A program made the position numbers and the translations under genes. Positions 1-9,004 of a stretch of DNA of 64,000 bases are shown piece after piece; the first letter of the stretch is position 1, and the number at the start of each line of letters is the position of its first letter. The DNA is from Pseudomonas marvdashtae (lineage in GTDB: Bacteria; Pseudomonadota; Gammaproteobacteria; Pseudomonadales; Pseudomonadaceae): assembly GCF_014268655.2 (NCBI RefSeq), contig NZ_JABWQX020000006.1:28511-92510 (forward strand). The letters run 5' to 3'. The notes under the pieces are model-generated. The model was given only the letters and a program-made list of their open reading frames with translations. It was not told the origin of the DNA and did not search any database.

Positions 1-2
1 AC

Positions 3-482
3 TTCAAGAACACCTTGATCCTGCTGACCACCAACGCCGGCACCGAGTTGATTGCCCAGGTCTGCAAGGACCCGCGGAACGTGCCCGAGCCGGAAGAAAT
101 CGCCAAGGCCCTGCGCCAGCCGCTGCTGGAGATTTTCCCGCCGGCATTGCTCGGACGCCTGGTGACGATTCCGTACTACCCGCTCAGCGACGAGATGCTC
201 AAGGCGATCACCCGCCTGCAACTCAACCGCATCAAGAAGCGTGTGGAGAGCACTCACAAAGTGGCCTTCGACTACGACGACGCGGTAATCGACCTGATCG
301 TCTCGCGCTGCACCGAAACCGAAAGCGGCGGGCGCATGATCGACACCATCCTGACCAACAGCCTGTTGCCGGACATGAGCCGCGAGTTCCTGACCCGCAT
401 GCTTGAAGGGAAAGCCTTGGCCGGCGTACGTATCAGCGCTCGGGACAATGAATTGCAATACGATTTCAGCGACGCGGCCTGA
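3..482 (+). CDS. tssH: Type VI secretion ATPase TssH/ClpV, C-terminal part (5' end outside window)
   Basis: Only the last ~159 codons are present. The frame is open from base 3, and the first Met-like codon at 15 is not the true start. The segment covers the end of the second AAA+ module (LLTTNAG sensor-type motif, then PALLGRLVTIPYYPL with the arginine-finger region) and the C-terminal D2-small domain (SGGRMIDTILTNSLLP), as in ClpB-like ClpV. ClpV disassembles contracted TssB/TssC sheaths in the cytoplasm. It is followed by a strong hairpin and then vgrG, as in the P. aeruginosa H1-type locus. Assignment to ClpV rather than ClpB rests on the neighbours and on the short divergent tail. Confidence 0.9.
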   Translation, partial: FKNTLILLTTNAGTELIAQVCKDPRNVPEPEEIAKALRQPLLEIFPPALLGRLVTIPYYPLSDEMLKAITRLQLNRIKKRVESTHKVAFDYDDAVIDLIVSRCTETESGGRMIDTILTNSLLPDMSREFLTRMLEGKALAGVRISARDNELQYDFSDAA

Positions 483-500
483 CCTGCAGGAACGCGATAA

Positions 501-530
501 CCATGTGGGCGCGCGCTTGCGCCCACATGG
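501..530. terminator. Hairpin after tssH
   Basis: A perfect 12-bp inverted repeat (CCATGTGGGCGC / GCGCCCACATGG, loop of 6) begins 18 bases after the tssH stop and lies 42 bases before vgrG. No T-run follows, so it may be a weak terminator or an mRNA-stabilising hairpin. Confidence 0.5.
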
Positions 531-572
531 AACTCGGCGCCGTCAGCTAATACAACTTGCACGGGACACTCG

Positions 573-2510
573 ATGTTATTCAACCAAGCCTCACGCCTGG
601 CAAAAATCACCAGCCCCCTGGGACCCGAGGTGCTGTTGCTCAAGGACATGGGTGGCGGCGAAGAGCTGGGGCGGCTGTTCAACTATGAGTTGCAGCTGCA
701 CTCGCTGGACAACGCCATCGATCTCAACCAGGTGCTCGGCAAGCCCATGTGCGTGAGCGTTCAACTGGACGGCGGTGGTGAGCGGCATTTCCACGGCATC
801 GTTGCGCGCTTCAGCCAAAACATCGACCAAGGCCAGTTCGCCAGCTACCAGGCCACGCTGCGACCATGGCTGTGGCTGCTGACGCGCACCTCCGACTGCC
901 GGATTTTCCAGAACCTGACCATCCCGCAGATCATCAAGCAGGTGTTCCGCGACCTCGGTTTCTCGGACTTTGAAGACGCCCTCAGCCGCCCGTATCGCGA
1001 GTGGGAATACTGCGTCCAGTACCGCGAGACCAGCTTCGATTTCGTCAGTCGCCTGATGGAACAGGAAGGCATCTACTACTTCTTCCGCCACGAGCAGGGT
1101 CGCCATGTGCTGGTGCTGGCCGACGCCTATGGCGCGCACACCACCGTGCCCGGCTACGGTTCGGTGCCTTATTATCCGAAGAACGAGCAGCAGCGCGAAC
1201 GCGATCATATTCACGACTGGCACCTGGCCCAGGAAGTCCAGCCCGGCTCGCTGGAGCTTAACGACTACGACTTCCAGCGCCCCAGCGCCCGCATCGATGT
1301 GCGCTCGGCCATGCCGCGCCCGCATGCCGCCGGTGACTATCCGCTGTATGACTACCCCGGCACCTACGTGCAAAGCGAAGATGGCGAACATTATGCGCGC
1401 ACCCGCATCGAAGCCTTGCAGACCCTGCATGAGCAGGTCGAGCTGGCGGGCAACGCCCGCGGCCTGGGTTCGGGGCACCTGTTCAGCCTCACCGGCTTCA
1501 CTCGCCAGGACCAGAATCGCGAATACCTGATCGTCGGCGCGCGTTACTACGTCTCCCAGGAGAGCGGTGAATCCGGTGTCGGCGCGCCTTCGGCGCAATT
1601 CGAAAGCAGCCTGACCTGCATCGACGCCCAGCAAAGCTTTCGCCCGATGGCGATTACCCACCGCCCCATCGTCAAGGGACCGCAAACCGCCTTGGTGGTC
1701 GGCCCCAAGGGCGAGGAAATCTGGACCGATCAGTTCGGCAGGGTGAAGGTGCATTTCTATTGGGACCGTCACGACCAGTCCAACGAAAACAGCTCCTGCT
1801 GGATCCGCGTGTCGCAATCCTGGGCGGGTAAAAACTGGGGTTCGATGCAGATTCCGCGCATCGGCCAGGAAGTCATCGTCAGCTTCCTCGAAGGCGACCC
1901 GGACCGGCCGATCATCACCGGCCGCGTCTACAACGCCGAGCAGACCGTGCCCTACGACCTGCCGGAAAACGCCACCCAGAGCGGTATGAAAAGTCGTTCC
2001 AGCAAGGGCGGTACGCCGGCGAACTTCAACGAAATCCGCATGGAAGACAAAAAAGGCGCAGAGCAGTTGTACATCCATGCCGAGCGCAACCAGGACATCG
2101 TGGTCGAGGTGGATGAAAGCCATTCGGTGGGCCACGACCGCAACAAAAGCATCGGCCACAACGAGACGGTGACCATCGGCAACAACCGGCTGCGTATCGT
2201 CAAGCAGGAGGACATCCTGTCCGTGGGCCAGCGCAAGACCGACAGCATCAGCCAGAGCTACGTCATCGAAGTGGGCGAGAACCTGCGCCTGGTCTGCGGA
2301 GAAAGCATCTTGGAGCTCAACGCCAGCGGCCAGATCAACCTGACCGGCGTGCAAATCAGCTTCTATGCCAGCGGCGATGCCGAGTTCAACACCGGCGGCG
2401 TGCTGCACCTGAACAACGGCGGCGGTCCCGGCGCCACCCCGGACGGCCAGGGCGTCAAGGCAAGCATCGACGCCAACGTCGCCGCCGCGTTCCCGCCGCC
2501 CAAGGGCTAA
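573..2510 (+). CDS. vgrG: Type VI secretion spike protein VgrG (TssI)
   Basis: This 645-residue protein has the full VgrG order. The gp27-like N-terminal part begins SRLAKITSPLGPEVLLL. It is followed by the OB/gp5 part (TDQFGRVKVHFYWDRHD, then SWAGKNWGSMQIPRIGQEV and FLEGDPDRPIITGRVYN) and the repetitive beta-helix from about residue 490 (VEVDESHSVGHDRNKSIGHN). It ends shortly after the needle with a Gly/Ala-rich tail, so no extra effector domain is fused. VgrG trimers cap the Hcp tube and carry PAAR proteins. The Eag chaperone and PAAR-Rhs gene follow directly, indicating that this spike delivers that effector. No clear Shine-Dalgarno sequence precedes the ATG. Confidence 0.95.
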   Translation: MLFNQASRLAKITSPLGPEVLLLKDMGGGEELGRLFNYELQLHSLDNAIDLNQVLGKPMCVSVQLDGGGERHFHGIVARFSQNIDQGQFASYQATLRPWLWLLTRTSDCRIFQNLTIPQIIKQVFRDLGFSDFEDALSRPYREWEYCVQYRETSFDFVSRLMEQEGIYYFFRHEQGRHVLVLADAYGAHTTVPGYGSVPYYPKNEQQRERDHIHDWHLAQEVQPGSLELNDYDFQRPSARIDVRSAMPRPHAAGDYPLYDYPGTYVQSEDGEHYARTRIEALQTLHEQVELAGNARGLGSGHLFSLTGFTRQDQNREYLIVGARYYVSQESGESGVGAPSAQFESSLTCIDAQQSFRPMAITHRPIVKGPQTALVVGPKGEEIWTDQFGRVKVHFYWDRHDQSNENSSCWIRVSQSWAGKNWGSMQIPRIGQEVIVSFLEGDPDRPIITGRVYNAEQTVPYDLPENATQSGMKSRSSKGGTPANFNEIRMEDKKGAEQLYIHAERNQDIVVEVDESHSVGHDRNKSIGHNETVTIGNNRLRIVKQEDILSVGQRKTDSISQSYVIEVGENLRLVCGESILELNASGQINLTGVQISFYASGDAEFNTGGVLHLNNGGGPGATPDGQGVKASIDANVAAAFPPPKG

Positions 2511-2528
2511 CCACGAGATATATGCCCC

Positions 2529-2966
2529 ATGACTTACCGTCTCAACGAATTCCAGCTCCAGCTACCGCCCAGCGAACTGCTGGACGCCTCGATCAACATC
2601 CTCAAGTTCCCCGAATTGGGTACGTCCTTGATCGTCAGCCGCAGCCTGTTGGCCGAGGGTGAAACCTTGCAAAGCAACCTGGATGACCAGCTCAAGCGCC
2701 TGGAAAAACAAGTCCAGGACCTGCGCTGCCAACCAGGCGCCACGTTGCGTGTGGGGGCCAATCAGGAAGTCGAAGCCATCGAACTGCGCAGCCAGTTCAA
2801 CAAGGGCAACGAAAAGGTCTTCCAGTTTCAATTGGCGCTGGTACTGCCAGGTACTCGCAAGATGCTTGCCTTGAGTTACGTGAAGGCCGAGAAGCTGGGG
2901 GATGCTGAGGCGGCACATTGGGCGACGATCAAGGGTTCGCTGATTTTCGACGCTCCGGCCGGATGA
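2529..2966 (+). CDS. Eag-type T6SS effector chaperone (DUF1795/DcrB-like)
   Basis: The 145-residue cytoplasmic protein has no signal peptide or membrane segment. Its sequence (YRLNEFQLQLPPSELLDAS near the start, LALVLPGTRKMLALSYV late) matches the DUF1795 family, which includes EagT6 and EagR. These chaperones bind the hydrophobic N-terminal segments of PAAR effectors and hold them soluble until loading on VgrG. It lies 18 bases after vgrG and 9 bases before the Rhs gene, whose N-terminus has the expected membrane helices. Family call is strong; pairing with the Rhs gene is inferred from position. Confidence 0.88.
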   Translation: MTYRLNEFQLQLPPSELLDASINILKFPELGTSLIVSRSLLAEGETLQSNLDDQLKRLEKQVQDLRCQPGATLRVGANQEVEAIELRSQFNKGNEKVFQFQLALVLPGTRKMLALSYVKAEKLGDAEAAHWATIKGSLIFDAPAG

Positions 2967-2975
2967 GCAACGTGC

Positions 2976-5900
2976 ATGTCTGACGCACTCTGGGCCGCCC
3001 GACTGGGCGATGCGTTGAACCACACCTCGATGATGGCCGACATCCTCGGCGGCGTGCTGGAAGTGGCGGCGAACATTGCAATCACGGCCGTGGCGACGGC
3101 TGCCGTAGTGGCGGCCACGGGTATTACCGTGGTCACCGGCGGGCTGGGTTGCTTCGTCCTCGGCTTGGTGGTGGGCACGATTGTCGGCCTGGCCATGAGC
3201 AAGACCGGGGCCGACAAGGGCCTGAGTAATATATGCGAGGGCATCGGCAACGCCCTCTTTCCGCCCACGGTGCAGGCCAACATTCTTACCGGCTCCACCG
3301 ACACCCTCACCAACAACATCCCCGCCGCTCGCGCCGCCGGAGCGATTGAGTCCCACGTTGCCCCCGCCGGTACGGAGCTGGAGGCCCCCGAGCCTGAAGA
3401 AGAACCCAGCTACCTGGACATGGCCGGGAATTTTTTCTCGCAGATGTGGCGCCCCACCGTTGCCTCGCCCGCCCCTGGCGCCGTGCCCAAGCCGGAAGAC
3501 TTGGTCATCTGCATGAAGCACCCGCCGATGCCACCGCAGTTCATGGCCGAAGGCTCGGACAAAGTCACCATCAACAGCCAGCCCGCCGTGCGCAGCGGTG
3601 ACCGCAGCACCTGCGATGCGACGGTGGTGTCGTCCGGGCTGATTTCCCCTGACGTGACCATTGGCGGTGGTTCGGTGGTGGTGCGCGAGATTCGCAGCGG
3701 CAAGACGCCGGGCGTCGGCCTGGCGGTCACCGCGCTGCTGATGCTCAAGGGCGGCAAAGGCAAGTTCTTCAGCAAGCTGCCGTGCATGTTGGTGGGCGGC
3801 GCGGTGTCCATGGCCGCCAGCAGCGCGGCGAACGCGGCCGCCAATGCGGCCATGGGTTCGTCGAACCCGGTGCACGCCGCCACCGGCGCCAAAGTGCTGG
3901 GCGGTGACGAGGAGCTGGATTTCGTCTTGCCCGGCATCCTGCCCATCGATTGGCAGCGCGTGTACAACAGCCGCGACGAACGCCGCGACAGTTTGTTCGG
4001 CGCCGGCTGGAGCGTCGCCTACGAAGTCCAAGTGGAAATCCTGCCCCACCCCGAGGGCGGCGAAACCCTGATCTATACCGACGAACAGGGCAGGCCCATC
4101 GACATGGGCTCCATCCCCTTGGGCGGCGCGGTGTTTAGCGCCGGCGAAGGCCTGGCCGTGCGCCGTCATGTGAACGGGCAACTGTTGATCGAGAGCGAAG
4201 ACGGCCTTTACCGTTTGTTCGAACCTTCGCCAGCCAACCCATCACATTTGCGGCTGAGCCAACTGGGCGACCGCAACGACAACCGCATCCACCTCGACTA
4301 CGACGACGCCGGACGCCTGGTGCGACTGCGCGACACCTTCGACCTGGTGCAGGTCGAGCTGATCCGCGAAGGCGAACGCGTCGCCCACATCGAGCGCCTC
4401 TACCCCGACCAATCCCGCGAAGTGCTGGTCAGCTACGCCTACGACGCGGCGAACACCCTCGCCGAAGTGAGCGACGCCACCGGCCAGGTGCAACGGCGCT
4501 TCAGCTACGACGCCGGGCAACGAATGGTCGAGCACCAGTTGCCCACCGGCCTGCATTGCTTTTACGAATGGGCCTTGATCGACGACCAGGAATGGCGCGT
4601 GGTCCGGCACTGGACCGACGAAGGCGACGCCTACCAGTTCGACTATGACCTCAAGGCTGGCATCACCCGCATCAGCGACAGCCTGCAACGGGTCAGCATT
4701 CGGTACTGGAACAGCCAGCACCAGATCACCCAGTACAGCGACAACCTCGGCCAGACCTGGTTGTTCGAATGGAACGATGAGCGCCAGTTGCTCAGCGCCA
4801 CCGATCCACAGGGCGGCCAGTATCAATTCAGCTACGACGACGCCGGCAACCTGATCAGCGAAACCGACCCGTTGGGCCGCAGCGAATCCACCCTCTGGCT
4901 CGAACACTGGGCCCTGCCGCTGGTGGACACCGACGCCGCCGGCCAAAGCTGGAAGTACCGCTACGATCAACGCGGCAACTGCACGGCGCAAACCAACCCG
5001 CTGGGCCACATCACCCGCTACCGCTACGACGCCCACGGCCAGGTCGTGGAAATCATCGACGCCACCGGCAAAAGCAAGAAGCTACGCTGGAACCCGTTCG
5101 GCCAATTGGTGGAACACGTGGACTGCTCGGGTTATCCGACGCGTTTCAGTTATGACCAGCGGGGTTATTTACAGGTCATTACCGATCCGCTTGGCGAACG
5201 GATAACCTTCACCTACGACACCATGGGCAGAATCCTCAGCCGCCAGTTGCCCGATGGTCGTATCGAGCATTTTCAGCGCAATCTCTGCGGGCAACTGACG
5301 GCGCATACCAATCCGTCTGGCCATACCACCCATTATCAGTACAGCCCTCGCGGCCGAATTCACCAGCGAACGGATGCCCACGGTCGCAACGTGCAGTTCA
5401 GCTATGACCACTACGCACGACTGCAATCGCTGACCAACGAGAACGGCGAGCGTTATCGGTTTGCCTGGGATGCTAATGATCGTCTGGTCGAGCAGACGGA
5501 TCTTGATGGGAGCGCCCATCGTTATGACTACGATGTACTCAACAGCATTACCCGCGTCACCTCGCTGCCTGCGCAATATGGTGACGGGCTCGGTGTCGTC
5601 CCGCAAACACCGCAAGCACCCATTATTCATTGTCTGGAGCGTGACGCCGTGGGGCGTCTGGTTGCCAAGATTACAGATGATGGCCGCACCGAATACACCT
5701 ACGATCCGCTGGACCGACTCATCGCAATTACGTTCAGGGATACCCAGGGCCACGAACAGAAGCTGGCTTACCTCTATGACGCCGTGGGCCAGCCACTCGA
5801 AGAGCAAAGCTCAGCCGGCAGCTTGAAACATCGCTACGACGAACTCGGCAATCTCATCCAGACCCAACTGGCTGATGGCCGCTGGATCAACCGCCTGTAT

Positions 5901-7454
5901 TACGGCAGCGGCCACCTGCACCAGATCAACCTCGACGGCCAGGTCGTCTGCGACTTCGAGCGTGATCGGTTGCATCGTGAGGTCCTTCGCACCCAGGGTC
6001 AGATCAATACCAGGACTGAATATGATCGTGGAGGGCGCTTGCGTTCACGCGTTCGACGTTCAAACAGCCAGCCACGGTCATTGCCTGGAACGGGGCAAAC
6101 ACATTTCGAATTCGACCCTGGCGACAACCTGATAAGCCGCCTCGAACAAAAAAAAGGTGCTACGTCTCGACAACTGTTTCACTACGACGCCACCGATCGA
6201 ATCATTGCCAGCCAAAACATCGCTCAAGGGCAGCATGAAGCTTTTGCCTATGATGCGGCAGCCAACCTGTTGGACGGCCCGCAACCCAGTGCCGGCCTGG
6301 TCGTGCATAACAAATTATTGACCTACCGAGACAAACGTTATCGGTATGACGGCTTCGGTCGACTGATCGAAAAACGCAGTGCTAGCCGAGGGGTTCAACG
6401 ATTCAAGTACGACGCTGAAAGCAGAGTGATCGAAGTACGAAACCAGCATGCCGCCCGCGAAACCATCGTCACGATGAGCTATGACCCGTTAGGTCGTCGC
6501 ATTGAAAAAACCGAGCGAGACAGCCATGGCTATCCATTAGGCACCACTCGCTTTGTCTGGGACGGTTTGCAACTGGTCCAGGAACACCGCAATAGCCAGA
6601 CCAGCCTGTACCTCTACGAAGATGAAAGCTATGAGCCGCTGGCACGCGTAGATGGCATTGGGGCCCTGCAAAAGGTCAGGTACTACCACAACGACCCCAA
6701 CGGGTTGCCGCAAGAATTGACCGAACAGGACGGGCGCCGCGTCTGGCAGGCCAGCTATTACGTTTGGGGTAATACCGCCGAAGAAATTCGCGAGCCTTAC
6801 TACATCGAAGAACAGAACCTGAGGTTCCTGGGACAATACCTGGACCGGGAAACCGGGTTGCACTACAACACGTTCAGATTTTACGACCCTGACATCGGTC
6901 GGTTTATTACGCCGGACCCCATAGGACTCGCTGGGGGCCTGAATCTCTATCAGTATGGCCCTAACCCAATGGGCTGGAGTGACGCATGGGGGCTGGCGGG
7001 CAGTCCGACCACAGCGACCCACATCACCTACTTGGGCGTCGATAAGGCGACAGGAAAACCCTACGTAGGCTATGCCAGCATGCAAGGCAAGCAGGTAGGT
7101 TCAGACGTGCTGAACTATCGCTATGGATCAAACTTTGACCGCTTTGGTGGCCAGGCACCTCAAGTCCTGCATACCGCCTACGGACAGGACGGCAAGGACA
7201 CTACCCGAGGACTCGAGCAACGCGTTTATGAAGGCTTGGGTGGAAAAGACGGCACCGCCAACGCGCAGAACCCAGTCGGCAAAGGCAATGCCCGAAGGGA
7301 CAAATACCTGGCGGCGGCGGATAAACATCTGTCCAAGACACCGGCAGGCAAGGCGCTGGATAAACGTATCAAAGCGGCAAATAAAGCCATAGCCAAAGCC
7401 GCCGCCAAAGGGGCCAGCAAAGGTCGAGGAGCACGGGCAGGCCGGTGCTCGTGA
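2976..7454 (+). CDS. PAAR-domain Rhs effector with polymorphic C-terminal toxin, possibly GIY-YIG-like
   Basis: 1492 residues. The N-terminus has a soluble start, then hydrophobic Gly/Ala/Val helices at about 30-75 (the Eag target). PAAR segments follow: TGSTDTLTNNIPAARAAG near 105, then PEDLVICMKHPPMPPQF to about 245. A second hydrophobic Ala-rich stretch precedes the cage of YD/RHS repeats (YDDAGNLISETDPLGRSES and many others). The core ends at the PDPIGLAGGLNLY motif near residue 1313, the usual self-cleavage site. The last ~155 residues form the variable toxin: TYLGVDKATGKPYVGY, then RGLEQRVYEGLGG and NAQNPVGKGN. The order of Y-x-G hairpin, Glu helix and Asn recalls GIY-YIG nucleases, but this is a weak match. 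A Lys/Ala-rich tail follows. The gene directly downstream is the likely immunity gene. Confidence 0.92.
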   Translation: MSDALWAARLGDALNHTSMMADILGGVLEVAANIAITAVATAAVVAATGITVVTGGLGCFVLGLVVGTIVGLAMSKTGADKGLSNICEGIGNALFPPTVQANILTGSTDTLTNNIPAARAAGAIESHVAPAGTELEAPEPEEEPSYLDMAGNFFSQMWRPTVASPAPGAVPKPEDLVICMKHPPMPPQFMAEGSDKVTINSQPAVRSGDRSTCDATVVSSGLISPDVTIGGGSVVVREIRSGKTPGVGLAVTALLMLKGGKGKFFSKLPCMLVGGAVSMAASSAANAAANAAMGSSNPVHAATGAKVLGGDEELDFVLPGILPIDWQRVYNSRDERRDSLFGAGWSVAYEVQVEILPHPEGGETLIYTDEQGRPIDMGSIPLGGAVFSAGEGLAVRRHVNGQLLIESEDGLYRLFEPSPANPSHLRLSQLGDRNDNRIHLDYDDAGRLVRLRDTFDLVQVELIREGERVAHIERLYPDQSREVLVSYAYDAANTLAEVSDATGQVQRRFSYDAGQRMVEHQLPTGLHCFYEWALIDDQEWRVVRHWTDEGDAYQFDYDLKAGITRISDSLQRVSIRYWNSQHQITQYSDNLGQTWLFEWNDERQLLSATDPQGGQYQFSYDDAGNLISETDPLGRSESTLWLEHWALPLVDTDAAGQSWKYRYDQRGNCTAQTNPLGHITRYRYDAHGQVVEIIDATGKSKKLRWNPFGQLVEHVDCSGYPTRFSYDQRGYLQVITDPLGERITFTYDTMGRILSRQLPDGRIEHFQRNLCGQLTAHTNPSGHTTHYQYSPRGRIHQRTDAHGRNVQFSYDHYARLQSLTNENGERYRFAWDANDRLVEQTDLDGSAHRYDYDVLNSITRVTSLPAQYGDGLGVVPQTPQAPIIHCLERDAVGRLVAKITDDGRTEYTYDPLDRLIAITFRDTQGHEQKLAYLYDAVGQPLEEQSSAGSLKHRYDELGNLIQTQLADGRWINRLYYGSGHLHQINLDGQVVCDFERDRLHREVLRTQGQINTRTEYDRGGRLRSRVRRSNSQPRSLPGTGQTHFEFDPGDNLISRLEQKKGATSRQLFHYDATDRIIASQNIAQGQHEAFAYDAAANLLDGPQPSAGLVVHNKLLTYRDKRYRYDGFGRLIEKRSASRGVQRFKYDAESRVIEVRNQHAARETIVTMSYDPLGRRIEKTERDSHGYPLGTTRFVWDGLQLVQEHRNSQTSLYLYEDESYEPLARVDGIGALQKVRYYHNDPNGLPQELTEQDGRRVWQASYYVWGNTAEEIREPYYIEEQNLRFLGQYLDRETGLHYNTFRFYDPDIGRFITPDPIGLAGGLNLYQYGPNPMGWSDAWGLAGSPTTATHITYLGVDKATGKPYVGYASMQGKQVGSDVLNYRYGSNFDRFGGQAPQVLHTAYGQDGKDTTRGLEQRVYEGLGGKDGTANAQNPVGKGNARRDKYLAAADKHLSKTPAGKALDKRIKAANKAIAKAAAKGASKGRGARAGRCS

Positions 7455-7487
7455 GCATCATCAATATATTCGGAATGGAGTGAACCC

Positions 7488-8075
7488 ATGGCCAAGCGCA
7501 TCACCTTGAAGGAAGGCGATCTAGTCAGCCTCAAACTGCGAGACGATTTATACACCTTGGGTCAAATGACCAAGCATTCAGTCATGCGTTTTTACGACGT
7601 GAAAAGCGAGGATGGCACCTGGCCCGACCTCGTACTGGATAACAGCATGATTTTATTCAGCGGCTTCGTAGGGAAAGTGATTACCCAACGGCTGGCGGTG
7701 GAAAAACTAACCTGCACAACCTCCTTGATCCTGTCAGACCATGAACGTTATTGGCTCAGGCCACACGTCAACTTCGAAGGTGGTTTCCCGTTTCGGGGCG
7801 CCGACCTGATCGATATCGGCACAGATTGCGCTGCCGATTACAGCTTGGTGCCCGCACTGAAAGAAGATCTGACGCTTTCGAAAAACCGCGACGTCATTGA
7901 GAAATACGAGCTCACCAATATGTGGGGGGATGAAGACTTGAGCGACAGGTTGTGCCGCTATTTCGATACTGGCGTTAACCGCGACGATCTGAAGTTCGAA
8001 GTCTTCCCAGGGCTTTGGACGGACCGTGAGAGCCTAAGGCCGTTAACCCGCCGCTTACCTGTGCCGCTTCGATAG
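7488..8075 (+). CDS. Probable immunity protein, Imm26-like
   Basis: The 195-residue cytoplasmic protein starts 33 bases after the Rhs effector, behind a GGAGTG ribosome-binding site. Its N-terminus (KEGDLVSLKLRDDLYTLGQMT, then MRFYDV) resembles the Imm26 pattern of a GD-x-x-x-I-x-L-x-D-x-Y-x-x-G strand followed by an aromatic-rich strand. No signal peptide is present, consistent with protection against a toxin acting in the cytoplasm. Position after a polymorphic toxin tail is the main evidence for the immunity role. The C-terminal piece NRDDLKFEVFPGLW is echoed by NRGDLLRFEVFPDF in the small gene at 30227. Confidence 0.55.
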   Translation: MAKRITLKEGDLVSLKLRDDLYTLGQMTKHSVMRFYDVKSEDGTWPDLVLDNSMILFSGFVGKVITQRLAVEKLTCTTSLILSDHERYWLRPHVNFEGGFPFRGADLIDIGTDCAADYSLVPALKEDLTLSKNRDVIEKYELTNMWGDEDLSDRLCRYFDTGVNRDDLKFEVFPGLWTDRESLRPLTRRLPVPLR

Positions 8076-8112
8076 ACCGGCGGCGTGAGCGGGCTTTAAG
8101 GCATTCAAGACC

Positions 8113-8778
8113 ATGATCTTAAAAGAAATCTACCTGTACCCCGACTTGGGCGAATTCAGCGACGAAATTATTCATCCGTTTCGCGACCAAAGCCGCTCGA
8201 TCTGCAATTTTCTTGAGCGCCACCTGAGTGCAGAAAAATTCGAAACGCCGAACTTCAAGAAAATCTGCTTTGTCGGCACGCGCCAAGCCGTCGACGAGCC
8301 CTATGTAAACTCCAGCGGCGCGCTCATCGTCAATGTCAGCCTGGATACCGAACAGTATAAAAAATGCACATCGGTCAACGAGCTCAATGAGCTCTTTATA
8401 CAACTGTTGCTGGAAGGCCTGGAAAAATGCCGCCCACACATTGCCTTGCCCCTTGATTTGCTGAAAAACGCAATGGATGAGTTCCGCCGCAACCACTATA
8501 AAAACGAGTGGACTTTCAAGCAGAAAAAAATAAAAGGGTCTGACTATGTCTGCGCCCTGGAGTGCCAGTTAACCATCGACTGCTTCCTCATGAACCTTAA
8601 GGTCTTGAGGAAAGACACAGCAGTACTCGATAAAGAAATTCTGCGAACCGCACCCGACGAAATAGCGTTCGGTCCGTACCTCAAAGACCTCAAGGAAGAA
8701 GGCGGCAGAATCAAGGTCATCGACAAATCGGGCGTGGCCTTCTACACCACCACGGTTTCTAGCTTGGACAAGCTTTGA
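8113..8778 (+). CDS. Hypothetical protein downstream of Rhs toxin/immunity pair
   Basis: I do not recognise this 221-residue protein. It has no signal peptide or membrane segment. It is rich in Lys, Glu and Phe and contains alternating predicted helices (CTSVNELNELFIQLLLEGLE) and strands. It lies 37 bases after the putative immunity gene, with an ATG at 8113 and no obvious strong Shine-Dalgarno sequence. Codon use is less GC-biased than in vgrG. Genes in this place are often second immunity genes or relics of an earlier toxin/immunity exchange, but nothing in the sequence proves that. Confidence 0.6.
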   Translation: MILKEIYLYPDLGEFSDEIIHPFRDQSRSICNFLERHLSAEKFETPNFKKICFVGTRQAVDEPYVNSSGALIVNVSLDTEQYKKCTSVNELNELFIQLLLEGLEKCRPHIALPLDLLKNAMDEFRRNHYKNEWTFKQKKIKGSDYVCALECQLTIDCFLMNLKVLRKDTAVLDKEILRTAPDEIAFGPYLKDLKEEGGRIKVIDKSGVAFYTTTVSSLDKL

Positions 8779-8845
8779 CAGCTGTCCAAAGGGCGAAATG
8801 CCGATCGAGCCAACACCACAGGGCCTGATCCGAAACACAGATCTC

Positions 8846-8872
8846 GTGGCGAGGGAGCTTGCTCCCGCTGGG
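8846..8872. repeat. REP element (single arm)
   Basis: GTGGCGAGGGAGCTTGCTCC is the REP head seen in many intergenic spaces of this window (29535, 29900, 32835, 47021, 59339). Here it is single and sits between the unknown gene and the DUF6124 leader. Confidence 0.8.
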
Positions 8873-9004
8873 TGGCGAAGCCGCCCCAAAAAGGCCGGCG
8901 CATTCCTACAGAAAAACCGCTGCGCCATTGAGCGAGAGCACGCTTCCTCGCCCCAAATCCTAGGCATTACGAAGGCTTGTTTATTCTCCCTCCGCAACGC
9001 CTCC

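Noticed and set aside
591..2408. 605-codon open frame on the minus strand inside vgrG
   Set aside because: It is a mirror of GC-rich codon use; its translation is repetitive in His, Val, Asp and Gly and matches no domain, while the plus strand has full VgrG.
2562..4181. 539-codon minus-strand frame opposite the chaperone and Rhs genes
   Set aside because: It spans two real genes and has composition typical of antisense frames in high-GC DNA.
2976..7454. Internal repeats of the Rhs gene as a DNA repeat or CRISPR-like array
   Set aside because: The periodicity comes from YD-repeat protein units and has no constant repeat with unique spacers.
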